In this document: positions 1 through 5,578 of the stretch, piece by piece
How the letters are laid out: every line of letters starts with the position of its first letter
How positions within the stretch are numbered: position 1 is the stretch's first letter
Source of the DNA: Candidatus Mnemosynella bozhongmuii
Lineage (GTDB): Archaea > Halobacteriota > Archaeoglobi > Mnemosynellales > Mnemosynellaceae
Direction of reading: 5' to 3'
NCBI GenBank assembly: GCA_014361165.1
Contig: JACIWD010000096.1
Location: forward strand, 1 to 9,065
Length of the DNA stretch: 9,065 nt
Made by a program: the position numbers and the translations under genes
The notes under the pieces: generated by a model
Databases searched by the model: none
The model's input: the letters and a program-made list of their open reading frames with translations, nothing else
What the model was told of the DNA's origin: nothing

Positions 1-1
1 C

Positions 2-82
2 ACCGATATAGCAAGAGTTTCGCTCGGAATGAACTCATTTCAACCGGTTTACATTGACATCCTCATCCTGCAGATATTATAA
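2..82 (+). CDS. possible C-terminal tail of an unidentified gene
   Basis: From the left edge, one plus-strand frame is open for 26 codons and ends in TAA at 80-82. The peptide begins TDIARVSLGMNSF and ends DILILQIL. I do not recognise it. The codons (ctc, atc, gac, tac, gtt) resemble those of the real genes here, and the position would make it convergent with the ATPase gene. A short open run at a window edge is weak evidence, so this may be non-coding. The rest of 1-140 shows no gene, RNA or convincing terminator. Confidence 0.25.
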   Translation, partial: TDIARVSLGMNSFQPVYIDILILQIL

Positions 83-140
83 GCGATATTTTCGATCTCT
101 GCAGTAAAACTTCATGAGAGAGCTCTGCTGAGGAGAGTGG

Positions 141-2204
141 CTATCTGAGCAGTCTCAGAGCATTGAGGATTGCAAGAAGTGTAACACCAACGTCAGCGAA
201 GACAGCTTCCCACATTGTTGCCATTCCGACAGCTCCAAGAGATACGAAGATCCCCTTCACTCCAAGAATGAAGATTATGTTCTCCCAGCTTATCTTCTGA
301 GTCCTTTTTGATATTCTTATCGCCTCTGGAACCTTCGAAGGCCTATCATCCATCACAACAACATCCGCAATTTCTATGGCTGCATCACTCCCCATAGCTC
401 CCATCGAAATTCCAACATCTGCTCTCGCTATGACCGGAGCATCATTCATTCCATCTCCAACAAAGACCACAGTTCCTCCATCTCTCTCCTTCAGTTCCTC
501 GATGATCCTCACCTTATCTTCAGGAAGAAGTTCGGCATAATACTTCTTGATGCCTAAAGTGGATGCCACTCTGCTGGCAGTCTCTCTGTTATCACCCGTG
601 AGCATGAGTACCTCACAGTTAAGTTTCTTCAGCTCTTCCACAGCCTTTCTGGCATCTTCCTTTGGTTCATCCTCAAGAACTATGTATCCAGCATATTTTC
701 CGTTTATTGCAACGTAAACTGCAGTCTCCACAACATCACATCCATCATGCTCAATCCCCATTTCATGCATCATGGCATCGTTTCCAGCGATGATCCTCAT
801 ATCCTCAAGCTCTGCAATAACCCCTCTTCCGGGAATCTCTCTGTATTCCCTTACCTCTTCTGTGAGCTCTCCATCCCTTTTCCTGTATTCCTCCACTATG
901 GATCTTGCAATTGGATGAGTTGAGTTCAACTCAGCAATCGCCGCAAACCTTAGAAGTTCCTCTTCGGTGAACCCATTTCTTGGAGAGACTCTGGAAACTT
1001 GAAAACTTCCCTTTGTGAGAGTCCCCGTTTTGTCGAAGGCCACAATTTTAGCTGAAGAGAGAGCCTCAAGGAAGTTTGCCCCCTTCACAAGAATGCCGTT
1101 TTTAGCGGCTTTCCCTATGGAAGCGAAGTAGCTGAGAGGGAGAGACACAACCAGAGCGCATGGGCATGAGATGACAAGGAGAACGAGAGCTTTGTAAATC
1201 CACGGTTTGAATGGCTCCTCAAGAAGGAGAGGAGGGAGAACGGCAAGAGAGATGGCAATTAGAATGACAGCAGGAGTGTAATAGCGAGCGAATTTTGTTA
1301 TGAATTTCTCAACTTTTGCCTTTCTACCACCTGCCTCTTCCACAAGCTGAAGGATTCTGGAGACCGTCGAGTCGGTGAATGGCTTAGTAACCTTTATTGT
1401 GAGGAGGGAGCTCATGTTCACCATTCCGGAGAGAACCTCACCACCTTTCGAGACATTTCTCGGCTTTGACTCTCCGGTGAGGGATGAGACGTCAACCGCT
1501 GAGTTGCCCTCAACAACAATACCATCCAGCGGAATTTTTTCTCCGGGTCTGACAATGATGATATCACCCGGTTTAACCTCCTCGGGTTTCACCCTCCTTA
1601 TTTCTCCATTAATCTTCAGATTTGCAAAGGTGGGTTTTATTTCGAGGAGGGCCTTTATTGATCTTCTCGATTTTCCAACTGCATGATCTTCGAGAATCTC
1701 TCCAACTCTGAAGAAGAGCATCACTGCCACAGCCTCTGGAAGCTCATGAATTGCTATGGCTCCGAGGGTGGCAACCGTGAGCAGAAAATTCTCATCAAAC
1801 AGTGCTCTTCCTGTTACGTTTTTCACAGCCTTCCATATGATTTTTCCTCCAGAGAGCAGGTAGGCTGAGAGAAATATGGCGTATTCCAAGAGAGGATATG
1901 AATGCAAACTCTCTCCCTCGATAATTCCAAAGGAGAAGAGCAGAGCTGAAACTCCAACCAAAATTACTTCTTTTTTAACATCTTCCTCTTCTTCATCCTC
2001 TTCCTCGGCATCCAAAATCCTGACATCTGGTGCGACTCTCTTAATCGCTTCAATAACTTCATCCGTCCTCTCAGCATCAATGATGAGCTGGGAGGTTGAG
2101 AAGTTAACCGATACAAACTTAACGCCTTCCTGATTTCTCACCTCTTCCTCGATCCTGGCAGCACACTTTGCGCAGTCGAGACCCTCAAGTCTGTATTTCT
2201 TCAA
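141..2204 (-). CDS. cadA: Zn2+/Cd2+/Pb2+-exporting P1B-type ATPase (CadA/ZntA-like)
   Basis: A full-length 687-residue heavy-metal P-type ATPase, predicted to export soft divalent cations across the cytoplasmic membrane using ATP. Domains in order: an N-terminal metal-binding domain with C11-x2-C14 in a GLDCAKC context; an acidic linker (residues 67-75, all Glu/Asp); membrane segments around 80-170; actuator TGES at 243-246; membrane segments around 308-360 with the CPC metal site at 347-349; phosphorylation site DKTGT with Asp391; HP motif at 430-431; TGDN at 536-539; GDGMNDAP at 583-590; and final membrane segments with Lys650 and Asp671. The Lys/Asp pair, 21 residues apart as in E. coli ZntA, and the DCxxC domain argue for Zn/Cd/Pb rather than Cu transport. 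The start is TTG: the ribosome binding site GGTGAG lies just upstream, overlapping the repressor's stop codon, and the metal-binding domain begins at once. No ATG precedes residue 261 in frame. It is co-transcribed with the repressor upstream, from which it is separated by 4 nt. Confidence 0.95.
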   Translation of the reverse strand: MKKYRLEGLDCAKCAARIEEEVRNQEGVKFVSVNFSTSQLIIDAERTDEVIEAIKRVAPDVRILDAEEEDEEEEDVKKEVILVGVSALLFSFGIIEGESLHSYPLLEYAIFLSAYLLSGGKIIWKAVKNVTGRALFDENFLLTVATLGAIAIHELPEAVAVMLFFRVGEILEDHAVGKSRRSIKALLEIKPTFANLKINGEIRRVKPEEVKPGDIIIVRPGEKIPLDGIVVEGNSAVDVSSLTGESKPRNVSKGGEVLSGMVNMSSLLTIKVTKPFTDSTVSRILQLVEEAGGRKAKVEKFITKFARYYTPAVILIAISLAVLPPLLLEEPFKPWIYKALVLLVISCPCALVVSLPLSYFASIGKAAKNGILVKGANFLEALSSAKIVAFDKTGTLTKGSFQVSRVSPRNGFTEEELLRFAAIAELNSTHPIARSIVEEYRKRDGELTEEVREYREIPGRGVIAELEDMRIIAGNDAMMHEMGIEHDGCDVVETAVYVAINGKYAGYIVLEDEPKEDARKAVEELKKLNCEVLMLTGDNRETASRVASTLGIKKYYAELLPEDKVRIIEELKERDGGTVVFVGDGMNDAPVIARADVGISMGAMGSDAAIEIADVVVMDDRPSKVPEAIRISKRTQKISWENIIFILGVKGIFVSLGAVGMATMWEAVFADVGVTLLAILNALRLLR

Positions 2205-2208
2205 GCTC

Positions 2209-2568
2209 TCACCTTCTTTCTACAACATGCTTCTGAGCTATCTCCAAAATTTCAGCAACGTGCTCATCATCGAGAGAGTAGTACACATTTCTCCCATTTT
2301 TCCTGTATTTCACAAGCTTCTTATCTCTGAGAACTCTCAGCTGATGAGAGATGGCTGAAACGGAGAGACCCGTTATTGCAGAAAGATCACACGTGCAGAG
2401 CTCGTGAAGGGAGAGTGCAAGGAGAATTTTAAGACGTGAGGAGTCGGAAAAGGCTTCCAGAAACTCAGCAAGCTCGATTATCCTCTCATCCGAAGGAAGT
2501 TTCGATTTCACCTCATGAACGCTCTCGCTTATCCTCTCCTCTCTGCAGACAGGAGCTTTCTTTCCCAT
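2209..2568 (-). CDS. cadC: ArsR/SmtB-family metal-sensing repressor, CadC-like
   Basis: A 119-residue winged-helix repressor, predicted to bind the operator upstream and release it when Cd, Pb or Zn binds, so inducing the ATPase gene that follows. From the ATG at 2568, the metal-box motif ELCTCDL carries Cys58 and Cys60, the recognition helix is near 69-81 (SVSAISHQLRVLR), the wing near 87-99, and the last helix carries Asp101, His103, His114 and Glu117. As I recall, these match the S. aureus CadC ligands residue for residue. CadC also has two N-terminal cysteines (7 and 11), whereas only Cys8 is seen here. An in-frame TTG at 2586 would add six residues, but it lies only about 10 bp from the TATA centre and so should not be transcribed. 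The ATG lies about 28 bp from that centre, consistent with a leaderless or near-leaderless mRNA. The family is certain; the exact metal is inferred. Confidence 0.93.
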   Translation of the reverse strand: MGKKAPVCREERISESVHEVKSKLPSDERIIELAEFLEAFSDSSRLKILLALSLHELCTCDLSAITGLSVSAISHQLRVLRDKKLVKYRKNGRNVYYSLDDEHVAEILEIAQKHVVERR

Positions 2569-2590
2569 ATTTGAACAATTGCTCAAGTAT
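2567..2590. promoter_or_regulatory. probable CadC/ArsR operator dyad
   Basis: A 24-bp dyad matches in 10 of 12 symmetric positions. Its core on the minus strand is TTGAGCAATTGTTCAA, with AT-rich flanks (ata/tat). This resembles the AT-rich palindromes bound by ArsR/SmtB repressors such as CadC and SmtB. It lies between the TATA box and the repressor's ATG, covering the expected transcription start, where a bound repressor would block RNA polymerase. It is the best candidate for autoregulation of the repressor-ATPase operon. Confidence 0.75.
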
Positions 2591-2591
2591 A

Positions 2592-2606
2592 GTATATAAG
2601 ATTTTC
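2592..2606 (-). promoter_or_regulatory. archaeal BRE/TATA promoter of the repressor-ATPase operon
   Basis: The minus strand reads GAAAAT then CTTATATAC, a purine-rich BRE directly followed by a good TATA box centred near 2595. Transcription would start about 25-28 bp downstream, at roughly 2568-2571, which coincides with the ATG at 2568 and lies inside the operator dyad. Confidence 0.7.
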
Positions 2607-2650
2607 TCTCACATCCCTTTGGCAGAGTTGAAGAAAGAATCGCTCTGAAC

Positions 2651-2664
2651 TAAAAAGCTTTTTA
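2651..2664. repeat. 14-bp perfect AT-rich palindrome
   Basis: TAAAAAGCTTTTTA is perfectly self-complementary. It lies about 55 bp upstream of the repressor's TATA box and at the 5' edge of the decayed gene remnant. It could be a protein site or part of an old promoter for that remnant (a TTTAAAC box follows), but AT-rich palindromes of this length can occur by chance between archaeal genes. Confidence 0.35.
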
Positions 2665-2665
2665 A

Positions 2666-2896
2666 ACACTTTATTTAAGGTTTGTTCCAACTAAGAAGTT
2701 CTTAAATCTTGCAGAAGAGACAAAAAACTTTGTGGATGGCTGGAGCATAACCGATAGTGCATCTGGAATTCCTGACTGAGCAGGAGTGACAGGGGTTGTT
2801 CTTCCATGGGTTATAAAAGCGATCTTCGGATTCGTCCTCCTCTACGTCTCGCTGAAGTTCATCTATCAGGGATACCTCAGCCTTAACCCTCTCTAA
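2666..2896 (+). pseudogene. decayed 3' end of a membrane-protein gene, perhaps a TRAP-type small permease
   Basis: This otherwise gene-free stretch has one plus-strand frame with coding character. Reading begins after a TAA at 2663, runs as a soluble stretch containing FVDGWSITDSASGIPD, meets TGA at 2777-2779, and continues in the same frame for 38 codons to TAA at 2894. The second part contains VLPWVIKAIFGFVLLYVSL, a typical membrane helix with a short polar tail, rich in C-ending codons (TTC, GTC, CTC, TAC) like real genes here. No ATG start exists in frame and the 5' part of any such gene is absent, so I read it as a truncated gene with at least one nonsense mutation (TGG to TGA is one possibility). 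The pattern of proline and tryptophan before a final helix recalls the C-terminus of TRAP small permeases (DctQ family), but that assignment is a guess. A 36-residue one-helix protein from GTG 2786 is possible but lacks a spaced ribosome binding site. Confidence 0.45.
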
Positions 2897-2929
2897 TTTT
2901 TAGAAAAACGCATATCGCTCCGCGCGTGA

Positions 2930-2944
2930 GAAAAATAGAAAAAG
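2930..2944 (-). terminator. oligo-T terminator after the glutamate-synthase-like gene
   Basis: On the minus strand, two T5 runs separated by CTA lie 8-20 nt past the TAA stop at 2951. Archaeal transcription commonly ends at such T-rich tracts without a hairpin, and no hairpin is seen here. This is placement by rule; no transcript data are available. Confidence 0.45.
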
Positions 2945-2950
2945 AATAAT

Positions 2951-4555
2951 TTAGAGGAGGATGTTCTCGAAGATGTCCTCGTCCACCTTGTGCATCATCG
3001 GAATTCCTGTGACCTCGCTTGCCAGTGGTGTTAAAGCTGCGAGATCCTCTCTGCTAACCAGCTCGATTCTGAACTTCCTCATTCCAGCAAGAAGCTGCTT
3101 CATTCCGGTGCTCATTCTCTGGACGTAGCTGTAGAGTCCGACCGCACTCCATGGAATCTCGTTTCCAACTTTCTCTCCGAATTTCGCCTTGAATTCATCG
3201 GCGAGTGCGAAGAACTTCTCGGGTCTGTCTCCATAGACTTCAGCAAAGCTCTTTGGAAGCTTTCCATCCTTTGCAAGCTTCAGGAAGTATTCTGACTTCA
3301 TCACCGCAGTCAGGGGTGATCTGCCGGTTGTGACAGTCTTTACCATTGGTCCATCTCCGAAGTTGCTCAGGGCCATTGCCTTCACAATCTGCGTCTCATT
3401 GATGAATCCGCCTGCAATGCTTATGTCTGGCACATATCTTCCTTTTGCCTTCAACATATTCGCAGCCTTCAGCACAAGAGCCTCAAGATAGACAGTTGGA
3501 ACTCCCATCTCGTTCATCATCGGCACCGGGCTCATTCCGGTTCCGCCGCCCGCACCATCAAAGGTTATGTAATCCACCTCTGCCTCGCTTGCAACCTTCA
3601 TCTGCCATGCAACATCTGCTGGTCTGTAGGCTCCGGTCTTTATCGTCACCTGCTTTGCTCCAAGATCTCTTATCTCCTCAACAAAGTCAATCAAACTCTT
3701 CTCGGTGGGCATTCCAACCCTGCTGTGTCTTTCAAATCCATCGATGATGCCATCCTTGAACGCCTGCTGAACTACCGGGTCCTCCGGGTCTGGAAGGACA
3801 ACGTAACCTCTTTTCTTCAGCTCGATGGCTCTCTGCAGATCCCTGACTCTGATCTCTCCTCCTATGGCCTTTGCTCCCTGTCCCCACTTGATTTCGACTG
3901 TATCAACTTCAAGCTTTGAAACCGCATATTCGTAGACTCCAAAGAGCGTGTCCTCGACATTAACCTGAACAACAATGTCACCGTATTTTCCATCCCAGAA
4001 TTCCCTGTACTTCTTAACCCTTCTCTCCATCTCCGGAGACCTGACAACCTTTCCGTTGCTGAACTCAGACTCGGGATCAACTCCACAGACATTTTCTCCG
4101 ATGATCAGAATGCAGCCGGCTAAAGCAGCTCCAACAGCGAGTCCGTCCCAGTATCTGCGAGCAACCTCCGTGGAGCCGAAGGCACCCATTGCAAGCGGGA
4201 ACTTCACTCTTGTTTTTCCGATCTTCGACTCAACACTTGCATTCGGGAAAATGGCAACATCCGGGTCTGGCTCAACTCCTTCTGCTCCTCTCAGCCTTGC
4301 AAGCAGATTGAAGTGCGCCCAGTCAAGCCCGTAGTCCTTGAGTGAAGAAGCTGTGCTCTCTCCGAAATATCTCGTCTCTGGATAAAGGGCTTCGTTCGCT
4401 CTGAATGTAGAAAGAGCAATCTCACAAATGAACGGGCAATCGCTCACACAGATCGGACACATTCCGCTCTGTGGATTCACGTCCCTCACTCTTGTCCTCG
4501 TTCCCGTGGTGGACATCGCATTCAGATATGCGGAATTTCTCTGAACTCTCTCCAT
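2951..4555 (-). CDS. FMN-binding glutamate-synthase-like oxidoreductase with N-terminal four-cysteine motif
   Basis: A 534-residue protein of the archaeal glutamate-synthase-related family, a TIM-barrel FMN domain related to the synthase part of GltB. Visible motifs: C33-x2-C36-x3-C40-x3-C44 near the N-terminus; EIKWGQGAKAIGGE at 221-234, matching the GltB loop; TFDGAGGGTGMSP at 331-343, matching the FMN phosphate region; and IAGGFINETQIVKAMALS at 380-398, a second flavin-binding loop. There is no N-terminal glutaminase domain and no C-terminal beta-helix, and the CxxxxxCxxxxC iron-sulfur motif of true GltB is not seen, so it should not be assumed to make glutamate from glutamine. The four cysteines may hold an Fe-S cluster or zinc. 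An in-frame ATG at 4651 would add 32 residues, but the strong promoter at 4592-4606 lies inside that extension. ATG 4555 lies about 40 bp from its TATA centre with GGGGCG a few bases upstream. It stands alone, with its own promoter and a T-rich terminator. Confidence 0.85.
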   Translation of the reverse strand: MERVQRNSAYLNAMSTTGTRTRVRDVNPQSGMCPICVSDCPFICEIALSTFRANEALYPETRYFGESTASSLKDYGLDWAHFNLLARLRGAEGVEPDPDVAIFPNASVESKIGKTRVKFPLAMGAFGSTEVARRYWDGLAVGAALAGCILIIGENVCGVDPESEFSNGKVVRSPEMERRVKKYREFWDGKYGDIVVQVNVEDTLFGVYEYAVSKLEVDTVEIKWGQGAKAIGGEIRVRDLQRAIELKKRGYVVLPDPEDPVVQQAFKDGIIDGFERHSRVGMPTEKSLIDFVEEIRDLGAKQVTIKTGAYRPADVAWQMKVASEAEVDYITFDGAGGGTGMSPVPMMNEMGVPTVYLEALVLKAANMLKAKGRYVPDISIAGGFINETQIVKAMALSNFGDGPMVKTVTTGRSPLTAVMKSEYFLKLAKDGKLPKSFAEVYGDRPEKFFALADEFKAKFGEKVGNEIPWSAVGLYSYVQRMSTGMKQLLAGMRKFRIELVSREDLAALTPLASEVTGIPMMHKVDEDIFENILL

Positions 4556-4591
4556 TTTTATCGCCCCAACCCACGGGCTTGAGAGCATCAA

Positions 4592-4606
4592 GTATAAAAG
4601 TTTTTT
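4592..4606 (-). promoter_or_regulatory. archaeal BRE/TATA promoter of the glutamate-synthase-like gene
   Basis: The minus strand reads AAAAAAC followed by TTTTATAC, one of the best BRE/TATA matches in the window, centred near 4595. Initiation would fall near 4567-4570, giving a leader of about 12-15 nt before ATG 4555. This is the main reason for rejecting the upstream in-frame ATGs at 4651, 4636, 4621 and 4588. Confidence 0.7.
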
Positions 4607-4655
4607 GGCTAAATTTCCCATGCACTCAGAATTCATCAGATTTTTTGACATCTAT

Positions 4656-4674
4656 TGTGGTGGCACTCACCACA
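4656..4674. repeat. 7-bp inverted repeat, 5-nt spacer (possible operator)
   Basis: TGTGGTG, five bases, then CACCACA: a perfect inverted repeat in the 184-bp gap between the lipoprotein and glutamate-synthase-like genes. It lies about 60 bp upstream of the latter's TATA box, too far to block polymerase directly but suitable for an activator. It could also form a small RNA hairpin in read-through transcripts from the lipoprotein gene. No known regulator site was recognised. Confidence 0.45.
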
Positions 4675-4721
4675 GTATCGATTCCGCAGAGAAAAACGAG
4701 AAATGCACATTTTGAAGGGTA

Positions 4722-4747
4722 TGAGCTGAGGAACTTTCCTCAGCTCA
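4722..4747. terminator. strong hairpin across the lipoprotein stop codon
   Basis: TGAGCTGAGGA, four bases, then TCCTCAGCTCA: an 11-bp perfect inverted repeat. The lipoprotein's TGA (4740-4742) lies inside one arm. No T-run follows on the minus strand, so it is not a classical intrinsic terminator. It may instead stabilise the mRNA 3' end, assist termination or mark a processing site. The symmetry is exact and unlikely to be accidental, but the role is inferred. Confidence 0.5.
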
Positions 4748-5165
4748 CTCTTTTAATCTCCACCGGAACAGGCTCCTTAAGCTCGCTCTCTTCAGGATAT
4801 TTGGTTATCCATATACCGCTCTCATTTATCACGAAGCCAGCTCCATAGATGGCATTCATGAATGTATCCGTTGTGTTCCACACCTCAGTTTTCACATATT
4901 CCAGTGTTTCGGCATCATAGTAATCAGCTCTTATTTCTATCGGCACATAAACTCCTCCGGGCACATGCGCAGCTCCGAAATCCGCCCAGTAGCCTCTCTC
5001 TATTGCAATGTGATTCACAACCTCTTTATTTGCCGTTATGTTGACATCCACAATGCAGTTCTCGCAGTCATTGTAAACAGCAAATTTCAGCGTCGCAACT
5101 CCAACTCCGGTGCATCCCGAGAGCAGCATGACAAGAATCAGGCCTGCGAGAACTCTCTCCCTCAT
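4740..5165 (-). CDS. small predicted lipoprotein with CxxC motif, function unknown
   Basis: A 141-residue exported protein. The N-terminus has Arg2 and Arg4, a hydrophobic core (LAGLILVMLL) and a lipobox LLSGC with Cys18 as the predicted lipid-bearing residue, so the mature protein should sit on the outer face of the membrane. The mature part has a second cysteine pair, C34-x2-C37 in DCENC, on what looks like a beta-rich domain (residues 21-50), and possible N-glycosylation sequons NIT and NTT. I recognise no family. An in-frame ATG at 5216 would add 17 charged residues before the signal peptide and would cover the TATA element. ATG 5165 is preceded by GAGGTG with a 6-nt spacer and starts the signal peptide cleanly, so it is chosen. 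The gene is divergent from the helical-protein gene and ends in an 11-bp hairpin. Base composition is like its neighbours. Confidence 0.75.
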   Translation of the reverse strand: MRERVLAGLILVMLLSGCTGVGVATLKFAVYNDCENCIVDVNITANKEVVNHIAIERGYWADFGAAHVPGGVYVPIEIRADYYDAETLEYVKTEVWNTTDTFMNAIYGAGFVINESGIWITKYPEESELKEPVPVEIKRVS

Positions 5166-5197
5166 CTCCTGCACCTCTTTTTTTATTTTCCCCCATC

Positions 5198-5207
5198 TAT
5201 TTAAATA
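5198..5207. promoter_or_regulatory. symmetric TATA element shared by two divergent genes
   Basis: TATTTAAATA is a perfect 10-bp palindrome between the divergent starts. On the plus strand the distance from its centre to ATG 5231 is about 28 bp, ideal for a leaderless transcript. On the minus strand the distance to ATG 5165 is about 37 bp, giving a leader of about 12 nt that just contains the ribosome binding site GAGGTG. No second TATA-like element was seen in this 65-bp gap, so one element may serve both directions. Clear purine-rich BREs are lacking on both sides. Confidence 0.6.
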
Positions 5208-5221
5208 CATTGACATCCAGA

Positions 5222-5241
5222 AGTTCTCTCATGAGGGAACT
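5222..5241. repeat. 20-bp near-perfect palindrome centred on the start codon
   Basis: AGTTC, ten bases, then GAACT; nine of ten symmetric pairs are complementary and the tenth is T/G. The dyad axis falls between the A and T of ATG 5231, the expected transcription start of the plus-strand gene. It could be an operator covering the initiation site or a 5' RNA structure. A coding coincidence is also possible. Confidence 0.45.
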
Positions 5242-5578
5242 CCATGAGGTGAGAGGACTTTTTGAGAGGATTTTCAACCTCTATGAGCGGTTCGAAAGGA
5301 CCGGAGATTTTGAGATAATGAAAGAGCTCTCCCACCAGCTTGAGGAACTCTCATCTCATCTCAGCTCGATTGTTCTTGTTGCAGAGGTCGAAAGGACAGG
5401 AAGCAAAACACTCCTCGACTTCATAAACAAGATTTCCAGCGAGATTAACGAAGTTGTTCTCTGGATTAAGCTTGGAGAGGGAGAAAAAGAGGAGGAAGTT
5501 CTTGAGCTCCTCTCAGAAAGAGCCATGCTTCCGCTTCTTCTGAATAAATTGAAGGTGCTTTACGGACTGATATTTTAA
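5231..5578 (+). CDS. small, mostly helical protein of unknown function
   Basis: A 115-residue protein, predicted almost wholly alpha-helical. Charged heptad-like stretches run from residues 2-45 (ELHEVRGLFERIFNLYERF and following) and 80-100, with a more hydrophobic C-terminal stretch (AMLPLLLNKLKVLYGLIF). It has no cysteine, signal peptide, clear membrane segment or recognised catalytic motif. It may be a helical-bundle or coiled-coil adaptor, but no family was recognised. An in-frame TTG at 5210 would add seven residues but lies right next to the TATA element. ATG 5231 fits a leaderless start. It is the only clearly intact plus-strand gene in the window, divergent from the lipoprotein gene and convergent with the dehydrogenase, with which it shares stop-codon bases. 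Codon use looks native. Confidence 0.7.
   Translation: MRELHEVRGLFERIFNLYERFERTGDFEIMKELSHQLEELSSHLSSIVLVAEVERTGSKTLLDFINKISSEINEVVLWIKLGEGEKEEEVLELLSERAMLPLLLNKLKVLYGLIF

Noticed and set aside
50..62. A 13-base sequence (TACATTGACATCC) shared with 5206-5218
   Set aside because: A repeat of this length is expected about once by chance in 9 kb and the two contexts are otherwise unrelated.
68..106. Two CTGCAG sites flanking an AT-rich stretch downstream of the ATPase gene
   Set aside because: Pairing between arms is short and imperfect; not convincing as a terminator or attachment site.
1876..2133. Plus-strand open frame with a run of serines opposite the ATPase
   Set aside because: The serine run is the antisense image of the ATPase's Glu/Asp-rich linker (residues 67-75); the minus-strand frame has all family motifs.
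2777..2779. In-frame TGA read as selenocysteine
   Set aside because: There is no cysteine-like active-site context, no visible SECIS-type structure and no start codon; decay by mutation is simpler.
4471..4848. Plus-strand open frame of 125 codons spanning the glutamate-synthase-like gene's 5' region
   Set aside because: It runs antisense to clear coding sequence and through the promoter and hairpin region, with no recognisable domain or ribosome binding site.
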